Positions 8,333 through 16,080 of a stretch of DNA of 64,000 nt are shown here, piece by piece; positions within the stretch are counted from its first letter, which is position 1, and each line of letters opens with the position of its first letter. This DNA is from CAZBAF01 sp964490245. Its GTDB lineage: Bacteria > Patescibacteriota > Saccharimonadia > Saccharimonadales > JACDBH01. Below the pieces are notes generated by a model, which saw only the letters and a program-made list of their open reading frames with translations, did not search any database and was not told the origin of the DNA. The stretch covers positions 1 to 64,000 of the forward strand of contig CAZBAF010000003.1 of NCBI GenBank assembly GCA_964490245.1, in the 5' to 3' direction. The position numbers were made by a program, and so were the translations under genes.

Positions 8333-9207
8333 ACGCAGACGGCGCCGGGCATCTGTATTCAACCGCGGATAAAACAAACGGCACTTACATGCGCCACTCA
8401 ATCCACTTCGCCCTTGATGTTCCGGTGGTGAGTAACTTTGGCGGCAACTGGGAAGGGGAGAAGTATACGATTGTAGATACGCTGGGCAGTGTTCTGGCCG
8501 AGCGCAAACGGCCGCTGGCCAATCTGATGAGCAACGATACCTGGTTTGAGCAAAATCCTCATGAAGCACTCAAGATGCCGTCAGCACGGGTTTTTGTCGC
8601 TGATGTCGAGCACAGCGGTGCGCCTGCCGAACAGGGGCCCGTAACCACCTATAACCCCAACACGGACGATATCCGGCAGCTGGTGGCAGCGGAGCGTCAC
8701 AAAAGGGGCATAGAAGACCCGGGCGCCGTTACCGAACACGGCTGGTCCATGGAAAGTCCCAAGTCAAAGCAATTGCAGGCATTAGCCCGCAAATTGGGCG
8801 TAAACCAGATCGGCCATGTTTATACACCTGAGATGTGGCTTGAGAAAAGACTCGGCACACAAATCGGTATAGCTGATCAGGTAGCCGATAATCACGAGCG
8901 CTTAAACAAGCTCTTTAACGGTCAATTGCGAGCAGATTGGCGTGTATTTGCGAATGAGTATGAGTTCGTGGACGAAGCGGGCGAGCCGGCAAACTTTGCC
9001 CAGTTAAACGTGGATTGGGGCCGGCTGCCGGCATGGTTAACCAGGGGTGAACAGACCGAAGGCGGTACATTGAGCCTGAACCGGTTGTTGGCTCAGTGCT
9101 CCCCTGAGGCCCGCCGTAATTTTTATGCCTCAGGCCTTTCGGTGCCTCGAGTGAACCGGATTCAGGGCGAGCGTAAGCAAATCCTTGCGTCCGACACAGC
9201 CGGCTAG
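8275..9207 (+). CDS. Hypothetical protein, second of two overlapping frames
   Basis: A 310-residue frame with GTG at 8275 as first usable start; the frame itself is open from 8248. It has no Shine-Dalgarno and lies 57 bases inside the previous gene, as expected either for a frameshifted continuation or for translational coupling. It begins Leu-Asn-Pro-Asp-Asn-Val-Leu-Leu-Val-Arg-Arg-Thr and includes a segment RHSIHFALDVPV followed by Trp-Glu-Gly-Glu. No membrane segments and no motif that I can name. Confidence 0.55.
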   Translation: MLNPDNVLLVRRTGYAPEIDADGAGHLYSTADKTNGTYMRHSIHFALDVPVVSNFGGNWEGEKYTIVDTLGSVLAERKRPLANLMSNDTWFEQNPHEALKMPSARVFVADVEHSGAPAEQGPVTTYNPNTDDIRQLVAAERHKRGIEDPGAVTEHGWSMESPKSKQLQALARKLGVNQIGHVYTPEMWLEKRLGTQIGIADQVADNHERLNKLFNGQLRADWRVFANEYEFVDEAGEPANFAQLNVDWGRLPAWLTRGEQTEGGTLSLNRLLAQCSPEARRNFYASGLSVPRVNRIQGERKQILASDTAG

Positions 9208-9275
9208 TCTACGTTACCCGGAGGACTGTCCTCTAACAGGGAGGATTTTTGCGAGTTTGAGAACTGACCTCTGTT

Positions 9276-9362
9276 TTACATACTGAGATTCGGTGCAATG
9301 TCGAGCGAGTAGGAGTAGGGGTCAACGATGGGTTGACGGTGCAGGGTCTCAAGCAGCACGGG
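9276..9362 (-). pseudogene. Remnant of a second tsaD 3' end
   Basis: On the minus strand this reads Thr-Leu-His-Arg-Gln-Pro-Ile-Val-Asp-Pro-Tyr-Ser-...-Leu-Asp-Ile-Ala-Pro-Asn-Leu-Ser-Met-stop. The intact TsaD ends Ala-Leu-His-Gly-Gln-Pro-Thr-Ala-Asp-Pro-Tyr-Ser-Leu-Glu-Ile-Gln-Pro-Asn-Leu-Ser-Met-stop. The match covers about 25 codons and then stops. The copy is diverged, so it is not a recent tandem duplication. It lies on the far side of the CPBP gene from the real tsaD end. Confidence 0.8.
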
Positions 9363-9372
9363 GCTTACAGCA

Positions 9373-9401
9373 TTGACAAGCAAAGGAATATTTGTTCTAA
9401 T
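9373..9401 (+). promoter_or_regulatory. Promoter of CPBP gene
   Basis: TTGACA (9373-9378), 17 bp, TCTAAT (9396-9401). It starts right where the tsaD-like remnant ends. Confidence 0.7.
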
Positions 9402-9437
9402 ATTAATAGAGTAACCCTAGTGAGTTCAGCGGACAAA

Positions 9438-10019
9438 ATGGACAATTTTTTATCACCTGAACCGGCGGCTATACACCCGGGACAGGAAGGGGGCAAGGTG
9501 CCGGATGCGGCTTTGCAGACCAGTCTGCCGCTCAGGCAGCGGGTTGTAAACTTCCAGGCGGAACACCCACATGCTGCCACTGTCCTGGAGTCGGCAGCGG
9601 TATGGGCGGGCCGGCAGGCGACTGCAGCTGTAGTGCAGCGCGCCACAGGGGTCAGGCTCGGACACGGATGGCACAATTCCAGGCTTGGCAAACGTTTTAA
9701 CAAGCCGGCCGTGGCTGTGGCGACCGGCTTGGTGCTTGCGCCCGTACTGGAGGAGCTGGTTGTGAGGAAAATTCCCTCCGATGTTTTGGATAAACAGGGG
9801 AGTAACGGTTCCCAAAAAGCGGTCGGAACGGCCGTAGCCGCTGTATTTGCAGTCGGTCATGCCGGCAAGGAGGCGATTCCGGTGCCGCAGTTTATAGGCG
9901 GGCTGAACTACTGGCGGCTGATGCGGCACAGGGGTTACAAACATGCCGTAGTCGCACATGCTACACAAAACGCACTATCTTTAGCGAAATCCGCAATGCA
10001 AATGCGACTACATAGATAA
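9438..10019 (+). CDS. CPBP-family intramembrane metalloprotease-like protein
   Basis: A 193-residue protein carrying the three CPBP (CAAX protease/bacteriocin-processing, formerly Abi) motifs: EELVVR near residue 104, Phe-Ala-Val-Gly-His near 137 and His-Ala-Thr-Gln-Asn near 174. In the family the Glu pair and the two His sites bind the catalytic zinc in the membrane. Hydrophobicity is lower than usual, so membrane insertion is uncertain. GTG at 9420 is a second possible start, 12 bases after the predicted transcription start. Such proteins process peptides or give bacteriocin immunity; the target here is unknown. It converges on tsaD with a 12-base overlap. Confidence 0.7.
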   Translation: MDNFLSPEPAAIHPGQEGGKVPDAALQTSLPLRQRVVNFQAEHPHAATVLESAAVWAGRQATAAVVQRATGVRLGHGWHNSRLGKRFNKPAVAVATGLVLAPVLEELVVRKIPSDVLDKQGSNGSQKAVGTAVAAVFAVGHAGKEAIPVPQFIGGLNYWRLMRHRGYKHAVVAHATQNALSLAKSAMQMRLHR

Positions 10020-11258
10020 ATTGGGCTGTATTTCGAGCGAGTAGGGGTCGGCGGTGGGCTGGCCGTGCAGGGCTTTAAAGCATCCCAGAGTGGCAATCAT
10101 GGCGCCGTTGTCAGTGCAGAGTTTAGTGTCAGTGTATTCGATACTAATCGGCAATCTTTCGGCCAGCTGGCGGCGCAGCTCCGGGCTGGCGGCCACACCA
10201 CCCGCTATAACCACCGAGGCGGGCTTAAACTCTTCAAAAGCCATAATTGTCTTATCAACCACCGTTTCTATGGCAACGCGCTGGAATACGGCAGCAATAT
10301 CGGCCTTCTGGGCTTCTGTAAGGGCCGCTGGCAGGTCTTTAGACGGAAAGGTGAAGTCTTTACCTATCATGGCCTGTGCACGCCTTAGGGCGGCTGTTTT
10401 GAGCCCGCTAAAGCTAAAATCATAGCTCGCGTTGCTTGCGGAGTGTGGAGTGGGGAGTGTGGAGTGGGGAGGGGTCGCGTCTTCCTCCTCACTTCTCACT
10501 TCTGTCTTCTCTCTCCTCAGTTCCGTTAAAGCGGAACTGATAGAGGTCATCTGGGCCTTAGGCAGGTCAAAGGCATGGGGGTTGCCCTCAAGCGCTTTTT
10601 TGCCCACTGACGGGCCGCCGGGGTAGGGGAGTCCGATCATTTTGGCTACTTTGTCGAATGCTTCGCCGATGGCATCGTCCTGTGTCTGGCCAAGCAGAGT
10701 GTAGTCAAAATGGTCGCGGAACAGCACCAGCTGGCTGTGGCCGCCGCTGACTATAAGCGCCAAAATTGGGAATTTTGGCGCGGTAGTTGGTAGTTGGTAG
10801 TTAGTAGATAGAGAAGAGGAAACATTAGTAATAAAGTTGGCGTAGACATGCCCCTCGACATGGTTGATGCCGTACAGAGGCTTGTTCTTAACAATGGCCA
10901 GTGTGCGGGCGGTCATAACGCCCACTAACAGCGATCCGCCCAGCCCCGCGCCGTAAGTGACGGCGATACCGTCAATCTGATCCCAGGGATCGGAATGAGA
11001 AGAGGGGAGAGTAGAGTGAGGAGAGGGGAGTGTGGAATCTTTCTCCGCGTTCGGTACGAACGCCTCCCGGAGGGCTTCGTCAATAACGGGCAGGATGCTC
11101 TCAATGTGTCTGCGGGCAGCAATCTCTGGCACCACACCGCCGTATTTAGCGTGCAGATCCAGGCTGGTGGCCGTCACCAGGCTGTGCAAGATACGGCCGT
11201 CTTCAACCACGGCGGCACTTGTTTCGTCGCAACTGGTCTCAATCCCAAGTATTTTCAT
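10008..11258 (-). CDS. tsaD: tRNA N6-adenosine threonylcarbamoyltransferase
   Basis: TsaD transfers the threonylcarbamoyl group to A37 of ANN-decoding tRNAs, working with TsaB/TsaE. Clear marks: MKILGIETSCDETSAAVV at the N terminus, His-Val-Glu-Gly-His (metal site) near residue 135, Ser-Gly-Gly-His-Ser, and Ile-Ala-Gly-Gly-Val-Ala-Ala-Ser near the C terminus. The start at 11258 matches the family N terminus better than the Met three codons upstream. At 416 residues it is about 75 longer than usual because of three in-frame low-complexity insertions (near residues 70-90, 143-156 and 235-265) encoded by simple DNA repeats. It is divergent from the 11322 gene. Confidence 0.96.
   Translation of the reverse strand: MKILGIETSCDETSAAVVEDGRILHSLVTATSLDLHAKYGGVVPEIAARRHIESILPVIDEALREAFVPNAEKDSTLPSPHSTLPSSHSDPWDQIDGIAVTYGAGLGGSLLVGVMTARTLAIVKNKPLYGINHVEGHVYANFITNVSSSLSTNYQLPTTAPKFPILALIVSGGHSQLVLFRDHFDYTLLGQTQDDAIGEAFDKVAKMIGLPYPGGPSVGKKALEGNPHAFDLPKAQMTSISSALTELRREKTEVRSEEEDATPPHSTLPTPHSASNASYDFSFSGLKTAALRRAQAMIGKDFTFPSKDLPAALTEAQKADIAAVFQRVAIETVVDKTIMAFEEFKPASVVIAGGVAASPELRRQLAERLPISIEYTDTKLCTDNGAMIATLGCFKALHGQPTADPYSLEIQPNLSM
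10439..10515. repeat. Purine/pyrimidine simple repeat inside tsaD
   Basis: Tandem GGAGTGTGGAGTGG-type units followed by CTTCTCACTTCT-type units, in frame within tsaD; translated as Pro-His-Ser-Thr-Leu-Pro blocks. A second tract of the same style is at 10990-11040. Confidence 0.75.
10758..10812. repeat. Palindrome plus GTAGTTG repeat inside tsaD
   Basis: An 11-bp inverted repeat GCGCCAAAATT/AATTTTGGCGC (10758-10782) is followed by tandem GTAGTTG/GTAGTTA units. The units translate as Asn-Tyr-Gln-Leu-Pro-Thr-Thr. Nearly the same word is inserted in mutM at 60209-60240. Confidence 0.75.
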
Positions 11259-11286
11259 CAGATACACTGTATCACAGATGATGGTA

Positions 11287-11315
11287 TTGATAATTAATGG
11301 CGCTTATGGTATAAT
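11287..11315 (+). promoter_or_regulatory. Consensus promoter giving a leaderless message
   Basis: TTGATA (11287-11292), 17 bp, TATAAT (11310-11315). The ATG of the next gene begins 6 bases after the -10 box, where transcription itself should start. Confidence 0.85.
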
Positions 11316-11321
11316 ACAATA

Positions 11322-12302
11322 ATGACCCATTCACCTGAAGGCGGTTCAAATGAATTCAGTCCTCTCCCGGCCAGGGACGAGCTGGAACAACTGAGCATAT
11401 CCATGTACCACAATGTCCGCCGGGTGGTTGAGTATCTTGTGCCAAACCTTAGTGATTATGAACGGCCCGGTGAAGAGGCCGAAACCATAGTGCTCGAACT
11501 TTATACCGCTAAAACACCTGACACTAACGGTGCACGTGTATTCAGGGACGCCGATAAGCCCGGCGAGCCAAGCGGCAGCGAGGCCACCAGTCTGTTTATG
11601 GCGCTGGAGCTGGATCTGGGAACATTATCTGCAGAAATTGCCTGGAACTCGCGTGTCATGGAGGACCTGGGTCAGGTGCATGTAGAGGGTATGTTGCCCG
11701 ATGTGCCAAAATACCAGCCGCCGGTATTCCCGCGTCATAATCCGGAGTGGCAGGAGCCCTCACCCGAAAATTTCGGCTATATTACGCAAACTGCGGATAT
11801 CCTGGACGGAATGGTCCGCTGGCTTGACGGACAGCTGGCTGCTCAGGAAGCAATGGAGGCGTTAGGCGAGCAGATGTTTAATAACGCCTATGCGCTGTTG
11901 TCGTACCTGCGGCCGGAGCTGGCAGAGCCGGGTGCGCTGGAGGGGTTGGACGCCGAGCAGAGGATTGCTGCCGAGTTTATTGCGGACGAGCCCGATCCCG
12001 AAGGGGTCGTGGCCTTCAGCCATCAGGCTGATACAGGCATCACTGAGCCGACCGGCCGGCAGACCCGCGTTCGCCTGACTCTTGATCCGCAGACGCAGAG
12101 CATGGCCATTGAGCGGATACGCATGGGCGCTACCTCTGAAGGCACGGTGCTTGTCCAGGGCTGGCTGCCGGCAGCGCCCCGGTTTTTGCCGGCGGCAGCC
12201 GGTTTTGGGCAGGATTGGTCAGGGGTTTCGCCGGAAAACCTGCAGGCCATCCAGGATACCGATGCGCTGTTAAGCGGCATGGTGCGCTATCTCGGCAAGT
12301 AG
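11322..12302 (+). CDS. Hypothetical protein with two tandem homologous halves
   Basis: A 326-residue soluble acidic protein of no recognised family. Residues about 24-165 and 186-325 look like copies of one domain: each has Asn-(Val/Ala)-x-x-(Val/Leu)-(Val/Leu)-x-Tyr-Leu near its start, a Gly-x-(Val/Leu)-x-Val-x-Gly-x-Leu-Pro-x-x-Pro block, a Pro-Glu-Asn segment and an end of the type (Thr-x-Asp or Asp-Thr-Asp)-x-Leu-x-Gly-Met-Val-Arg-(Trp/Tyr)-Leu. The consensus promoter and leaderless start support expression. The intergene to tsaD is only about 60 bases, so the two divergent promoters overlap. Confidence 0.7.
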   Translation: MTHSPEGGSNEFSPLPARDELEQLSISMYHNVRRVVEYLVPNLSDYERPGEEAETIVLELYTAKTPDTNGARVFRDADKPGEPSGSEATSLFMALELDLGTLSAEIAWNSRVMEDLGQVHVEGMLPDVPKYQPPVFPRHNPEWQEPSPENFGYITQTADILDGMVRWLDGQLAAQEAMEALGEQMFNNAYALLSYLRPELAEPGALEGLDAEQRIAAEFIADEPDPEGVVAFSHQADTGITEPTGRQTRVRLTLDPQTQSMAIERIRMGATSEGTVLVQGWLPAAPRFLPAAAGFGQDWSGVSPENLQAIQDTDALLSGMVRYLGK

Positions 12303-12338
12303 TTGCCACCTGTTGGCGCTTGCCTCATACTTCTTACC

Positions 12339-13676
12339 ATGAATATCCGTTCAGTCGTCAAAAAGGCCGTTCCGCGCGGTTTGTTTAAAACAATCGAACC
12401 GTACGGCCACTGGGGCGAGGCAGCACTGTTCCATGCCTTAAACGGCTTTCCGGCCCGCGGTATGAAGGTGATCGGCGTCACTGGTACCAACGGCAAGACA
12501 ACGACCAGTTTTATGATTCATCGCATGCTGCACGAGGCAGGGTATAAAGTGGGGCTAATGAGCACGGTGGCGTACGGGGTGGGGGACGATATCCGGCCGC
12601 AGGTGCACCACATGACCAATGTGGCCGTGCCCGAGCTGGTCAAGCGCCTCAAATGGATGAAAGCACAAAAGCTCGACTGGCTGGTGCTGGAGACAACCAG
12701 CCACGCTCTGGCCCAAAACCGCGTCTGGGGCGTACCCTACAGCATTGCCGTTATGACTAATGTCACGCACGAACACCTGGATTATCACGGTACGTTTGAG
12801 CGCTATCTGGATGCCAAGCGCAAGCTCTTTCGTCTGGCCGGCCGCAACAAGGCAGGCAAGCGCATCGGTATTATTAACGCCGATGACCCCAGCGCCGAGC
12901 TGTTTGCTAAGGACATTTCCAAGCCCATCACCTATGGCATCAAACAGGGTGATCTGCGGGCCAAGAACATCAAACTGACCCCTGGCGGCAGCCGCTACAC
13001 CGCCGTGTTTAAACCACAACCCCCGAAGGGGGATACTGGGCAGGATGAGCCGGCGCGTGAGCTGCGCATCGAGTGCCATATTCCGGGTGAATTCAATGTC
13101 TATAACAGTTTGGCGGCCGCGGCGGTGGGCGGCGCGATCGGCCTGACTAAGGACGAGATAGAAAAGGGCATAGCCGCGCTTACCCGTGTTGAGGGGCGCA
13201 TGGACCCGGTCAACGAGGGACAGGACTTTGATGTGATTGTCGACTTTGCTCATACGCCCGACAGCTTTGAAAAACTGTTCAAAGACCTGCGGCCGGTGGT
13301 CAAAGGTAGGTTAATCGTGTTGTTCGGCTCGGCCGGCCGGCGCGATGAAGCCAAACGGGCCATTCAGGGCGAACTGGCCGGCAAATACGCTGATGAGGTG
13401 ATTATTACCGAAGAGGATGACCGTGACGTAAACGGCCAGGGGATTATGGATCAGATCGCCAGCGGGGCAGAGCAGGCCGGCAAAGTACGTGATAAAAACC
13501 TGTTTTTAGTGCACGACCGGACAGAGGCAATCAAGTTTGCCGTTTCACGTGCCAAAAGCGGTGACACGGTGCTTTTCTTAGGCAAAGGTCACGAAAAAAC
13601 CATCGAACGCGCTGACGGCGAACACCCGTGGGACGAAATTGCCACCGTCCGCGCAGCCCTGCGCAGCCGGCTATAG
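12339..13676 (+). CDS. murE: Mur ligase, UDP-MurNAc-tripeptide synthetase type
   Basis: Adds the third amino acid to UDP-MurNAc-dipeptide in peptidoglycan precursor synthesis, in the cytoplasm. The 445 residues show the Mur ligase P-loop GVTGTNGKTTT (47-57), Glu-Thr-Thr-Ser-His-Ala and Asn-Val-Thr-His-Glu-His-Leu-Asp-Tyr-His in the central domain, and the C-terminal Phe-Ala-His-Thr-Pro-Asp and Gly-Lys-Gly-His-Glu motifs. The usual Asp-Asn-Pro-Arg motif for diaminopimelate is replaced by a Glu-Asp-Asp-Arg-Asp segment, so the amino acid added is uncertain. The start at 12339 (Met-Asn-Ile-Arg) is chosen over an upstream in-frame Met. Confidence 0.88.
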   Translation: MNIRSVVKKAVPRGLFKTIEPYGHWGEAALFHALNGFPARGMKVIGVTGTNGKTTTSFMIHRMLHEAGYKVGLMSTVAYGVGDDIRPQVHHMTNVAVPELVKRLKWMKAQKLDWLVLETTSHALAQNRVWGVPYSIAVMTNVTHEHLDYHGTFERYLDAKRKLFRLAGRNKAGKRIGIINADDPSAELFAKDISKPITYGIKQGDLRAKNIKLTPGGSRYTAVFKPQPPKGDTGQDEPARELRIECHIPGEFNVYNSLAAAAVGGAIGLTKDEIEKGIAALTRVEGRMDPVNEGQDFDVIVDFAHTPDSFEKLFKDLRPVVKGRLIVLFGSAGRRDEAKRAIQGELAGKYADEVIITEEDDRDVNGQGIMDQIASGAEQAGKVRDKNLFLVHDRTEAIKFAVSRAKSGDTVLFLGKGHEKTIERADGEHPWDEIATVRAALRSRL

Positions 13677-14615
13677 CCTGTTGGCTGACATGTAGTTGGT
13701 GTACCAGCTGTAATTATGGCCGAGGAATTTAGCGATCAGCTCGATACTGAGCTCGGCGGTTTTCTTATGGTCATCCTGCAGGGGGTTGTACTCGACAACG
13801 TCCATGCCCACTACATTGCATTTGCTGCCGACATATTCGGCGATGGCGGCGATCTCGCGGTAGCTCAGGCCGCCCGGATTAGGCATACCGGCGCCGGGTG
13901 CATACACGCGGTCAATGACGTCCAGATCCAGACTGACCCACACATGGCCGACCTGGCTGCATAATTGATCGATTTTTTGAAAAAGCGGCCGCATGCCGTC
14001 CATGAGCAGATCCACCAGCTTAAAATTGGGCAGGTTTTCGCGCTGCATCAGTTCGATTTCGGGCTGATCCAAATCGCTGCCGCCGATGTGAAGCAGATTG
14101 GTTTTAGCGATTTTTGCCCCTTCGCCGTGCACATTGATAAGCCGCGGCTCGCCAAAACCCAGCAGGCTGGCCAGGTGCATGCCGTGAATATTGCCGGTCT
14201 GAGTGGTGTCAGGGGTGTTCATATCGCCGTGTGCATCCAGATAGATCAAGCCGAGGTCGCCGTTCAGTGCGCGCGAGGCACCGGCTACCACCCCCAGATT
14301 GACCGAGTGGTCGCCGCCTAAGGCAATGACGCGCTCCTGCCGGGCAATGATTTCGTGCACGGTCTGGGCCGTAACTTCTGATATGCGGACAATCTCGTCC
14401 AGATAGCGCAGGTGCGGTTCGCCAGGGTTGAGTTCGTTGCGGTCCAGCGGCTTGATATCGCCTTCGTCAGTGATGGTCAGGCCCGCTGACTGCAGTTTGC
14501 TGACGATACCTTGATGGCGCAGGGCATCCGGCCCGATATCCACACCGAGGTTTTTGGCACCCAGATCAAGCGGTATGCCAAGCAGTGTCGCGGCGGGGGT
14601 AGGCCATTTTTGCAT
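13671..14615 (-). CDS. Arginase/agmatinase-family ureohydrolase
   Basis: Mn-dependent ureohydrolase; arginase proper hydrolyses arginine to ornithine and urea. Metal-binding motifs are all present: GGDHS at 100-104, DAHGD at 127-131 and Ser-Leu-Asp-Leu-Asp-Val-Ile-Asp near 230. The Asn/Ser-rich loop after DAHGD (Asn-Thr-Pro...His-Gly-Met) favours arginase over agmatinase or formiminoglutamase (inference). 314 residues, normal length. The start at 14615 is preferred to a Met seven codons upstream. Its stop overlaps that of murE by 6 bases (convergent). In a host-dependent bacterium it may use or deplete host arginine. Confidence 0.88.
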   Translation of the reverse strand: MQKWPTPAATLLGIPLDLGAKNLGVDIGPDALRHQGIVSKLQSAGLTITDEGDIKPLDRNELNPGEPHLRYLDEIVRISEVTAQTVHEIIARQERVIALGGDHSVNLGVVAGASRALNGDLGLIYLDAHGDMNTPDTTQTGNIHGMHLASLLGFGEPRLINVHGEGAKIAKTNLLHIGGSDLDQPEIELMQRENLPNFKLVDLLMDGMRPLFQKIDQLCSQVGHVWVSLDLDVIDRVYAPGAGMPNPGGLSYREIAAIAEYVGSKCNVVGMDVVEYNPLQDDHKKTAELSIELIAKFLGHNYSWYTNYMSANRL

Positions 14616-14644
14616 GTTGAATTGATTGTAGCACAAAGGGGGTC

Positions 14645-14673
14645 TTGACTTATTTAAGCGTAAATACTATAAT
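14645..14673 (+). promoter_or_regulatory. Promoter of DGQHR gene
   Basis: TTGACT (14645-14650), 17 bp, TATAAT (14668-14673). The leader of about 113 bases to the ATG contains CTTGG/CCAAG pairing and the word GAAACCAAGTAGG, similar to one in the acpP leader. Confidence 0.8.
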
Positions 14674-14792
14674 ATCCCAGCCATTCTTTTTGGATACTTG
14701 GGAATACCCTCTTGAACCAAGCTGAAAAACCAAACTGAATGCATCCCTGAGCTGAAACCAAGTAGGCTCATCAAGCATTGCTGGAGGAGGCA

Positions 14793-15884
14793 ATGACTCA
14801 GATCCACGACGACCAGTCCCTGTCCGACATGCTGACGATGTCCGCGGCCAAGAGCCCCGGCAAGATCGGCCCGACCCTGATCGCCGAGCAGCCCGGCATC
14901 ACGCTCTACACCTTCACGCTCTCCGCCGAGCAGATGATGGAGCTGTGCCGCGTCGAGCGGTTCGGCGAGCAGCGGTTCGGTGTCAACCGTCGGTTCAGCG
15001 AGGCCAAGGCGATCGAGATCGCCGAGGCCATGCTCCAGCCCGACACGATCTTCGCAGAGAACCCGCTGGGTTCCCTCGAGGGTGCGTGGGAACTGAAGGA
15101 CGGCTACTGGCACTTCGCCGAGGGGGCCTACATTTCCCTGGACGACGGCCAGCACCGGCGCGCGGCGCTCGAGCTCCTCAACCCCGAGGAGTCCAAGCGC
15201 TGGACGTTCACCATCACGGTGACCCGCGGTGCTCCGTACCAGGTCCGCCTCCGTGCCTTCATGCAGCAGACCAAGCGTCGCAACCTCGACGCGCGGCTGA
15301 TGCTCCAGATGAAGGCCGAGACGGGCGACTGGCGATCCGAGGCCGAGTCCCGGGCGTACAGCCTGTGCGTTGACCTCAACAGGGATGTGCGCAGCCCGCT
15401 GAAGGACATGATCATCCTCAGCGAGCAGGACAAGCGTCCGTACGAGGGTAAGCACCGGCCGGCCGGCATCAACGTCAAGGGTCTGCATCTGACCTTCACG
15501 TCGCTCATGAGCAAGAACTCGCCGCTCGTGCAGCTCTCCCCGGAGAGGCAGCTCGAGGTGTGCAAGAACATCATCATGGCGGCGTCGGCGGTGTGGGCCA
15601 ACGCATGGAAGTCCAAGAAGCACATCCTGACCTCGGCGCGCGGCATCAATGCCGTGCTCAAGCTCATGGTGAGCGGACGGGCCTTCCGGCTGGCGGTCGG
15701 CAACGACTTCACGTACGAGAACCTCGTGAAGGTCTTCGGCTACGCGGAGAAGTTCGACTGGACCGTCAAGCGCGCGGTGAACATGACCGAGAAGGCCATC
15801 ACCGATCGCTTGGACCAGGCCATCGAGCGCGGGATCTCCAAGCAGATCGAGCAGCTCGGCAACCCCGACGATGTGAAGGTCTGA
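14793..15884 (+). CDS. DGQHR-domain protein (DndB-like), high GC
   Basis: A 363-residue protein with the diagnostic Asp-Asp-Gly-Gln-His-Arg-Arg motif at about 117-123, preceded by Tyr-Ile-Ser-Leu. DGQHR proteins include DndB, the regulator of DNA phosphorothioate modification, and other proteins of mobile and defence loci. No dndCDE or dptFGH genes are near, so its partner is unknown. ATG at 14793 has a strong GGAGGAGG 4 bases upstream; TTG at 14778 is a weaker option. Lysine codons are AAG throughout and GC at third positions is very high, unlike flanking genes, indicating recent arrival from a high-GC genome or extreme selection. It has its own promoter and 3' structures. Confidence 0.75.
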   Translation: MTQIHDDQSLSDMLTMSAAKSPGKIGPTLIAEQPGITLYTFTLSAEQMMELCRVERFGEQRFGVNRRFSEAKAIEIAEAMLQPDTIFAENPLGSLEGAWELKDGYWHFAEGAYISLDDGQHRRAALELLNPEESKRWTFTITVTRGAPYQVRLRAFMQQTKRRNLDARLMLQMKAETGDWRSEAESRAYSLCVDLNRDVRSPLKDMIILSEQDKRPYEGKHRPAGINVKGLHLTFTSLMSKNSPLVQLSPERQLEVCKNIIMAASAVWANAWKSKKHILTSARGINAVLKLMVSGRAFRLAVGNDFTYENLVKVFGYAEKFDWTVKRAVNMTEKAITDRLDQAIERGISKQIEQLGNPDDVKV

Positions 15885-15916
15885 TCTTCTCTACTTCGTC
15901 TTCCCTCCAGGGAAGG

Positions 15917-15985
15917 CACTGGACTAGAGCGGCTTTTCCGCTCACAATTCCTGGCCCTTAACCAGGTGTGCTGACCTAGTCAGTG
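15917..15985 (+). ncRNA. Branched RNA structure 3' of DGQHR gene
   Basis: CACTGGACTAG (15917-15927) pairs with CTAGTCAGTG (15976-15985) around two internal hairpins, GAGCGG/CCGCTC and CCTGG/CCAGG, making a three-way junction; a TTCCC/GGGAA hairpin precedes it. It lies in the 3' UTR of the high-GC gene, before the terminator. Confidence 0.45.
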
Positions 15986-15986
15986 A

Positions 15987-16044
15987 ACACGGCAAGTAGT
16001 TGCGAGAACCCCTTACAGGGACTCAAAACACTTGCCGTTTTACA
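15987..16044 (+). terminator. Intrinsic terminator of DGQHR unit
   Basis: ACGGCAAGT and ACTTGCCGT form the base of a long hairpin whose inner part pairs GTT-GAG-CCC with GGG-CTC-AAC; it is followed by TTTTACATTTTT. Confidence 0.75.
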
Positions 16045-16080
16045 TTTTTATCCAAGTTGATTTGTATACTGAAGCTTTGT

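Noticed and set aside
10439..11040. CRISPR array
   Set aside because: The repeats are 7-14 base tandem words inside tsaD without unique spacers, and no cas gene is present.
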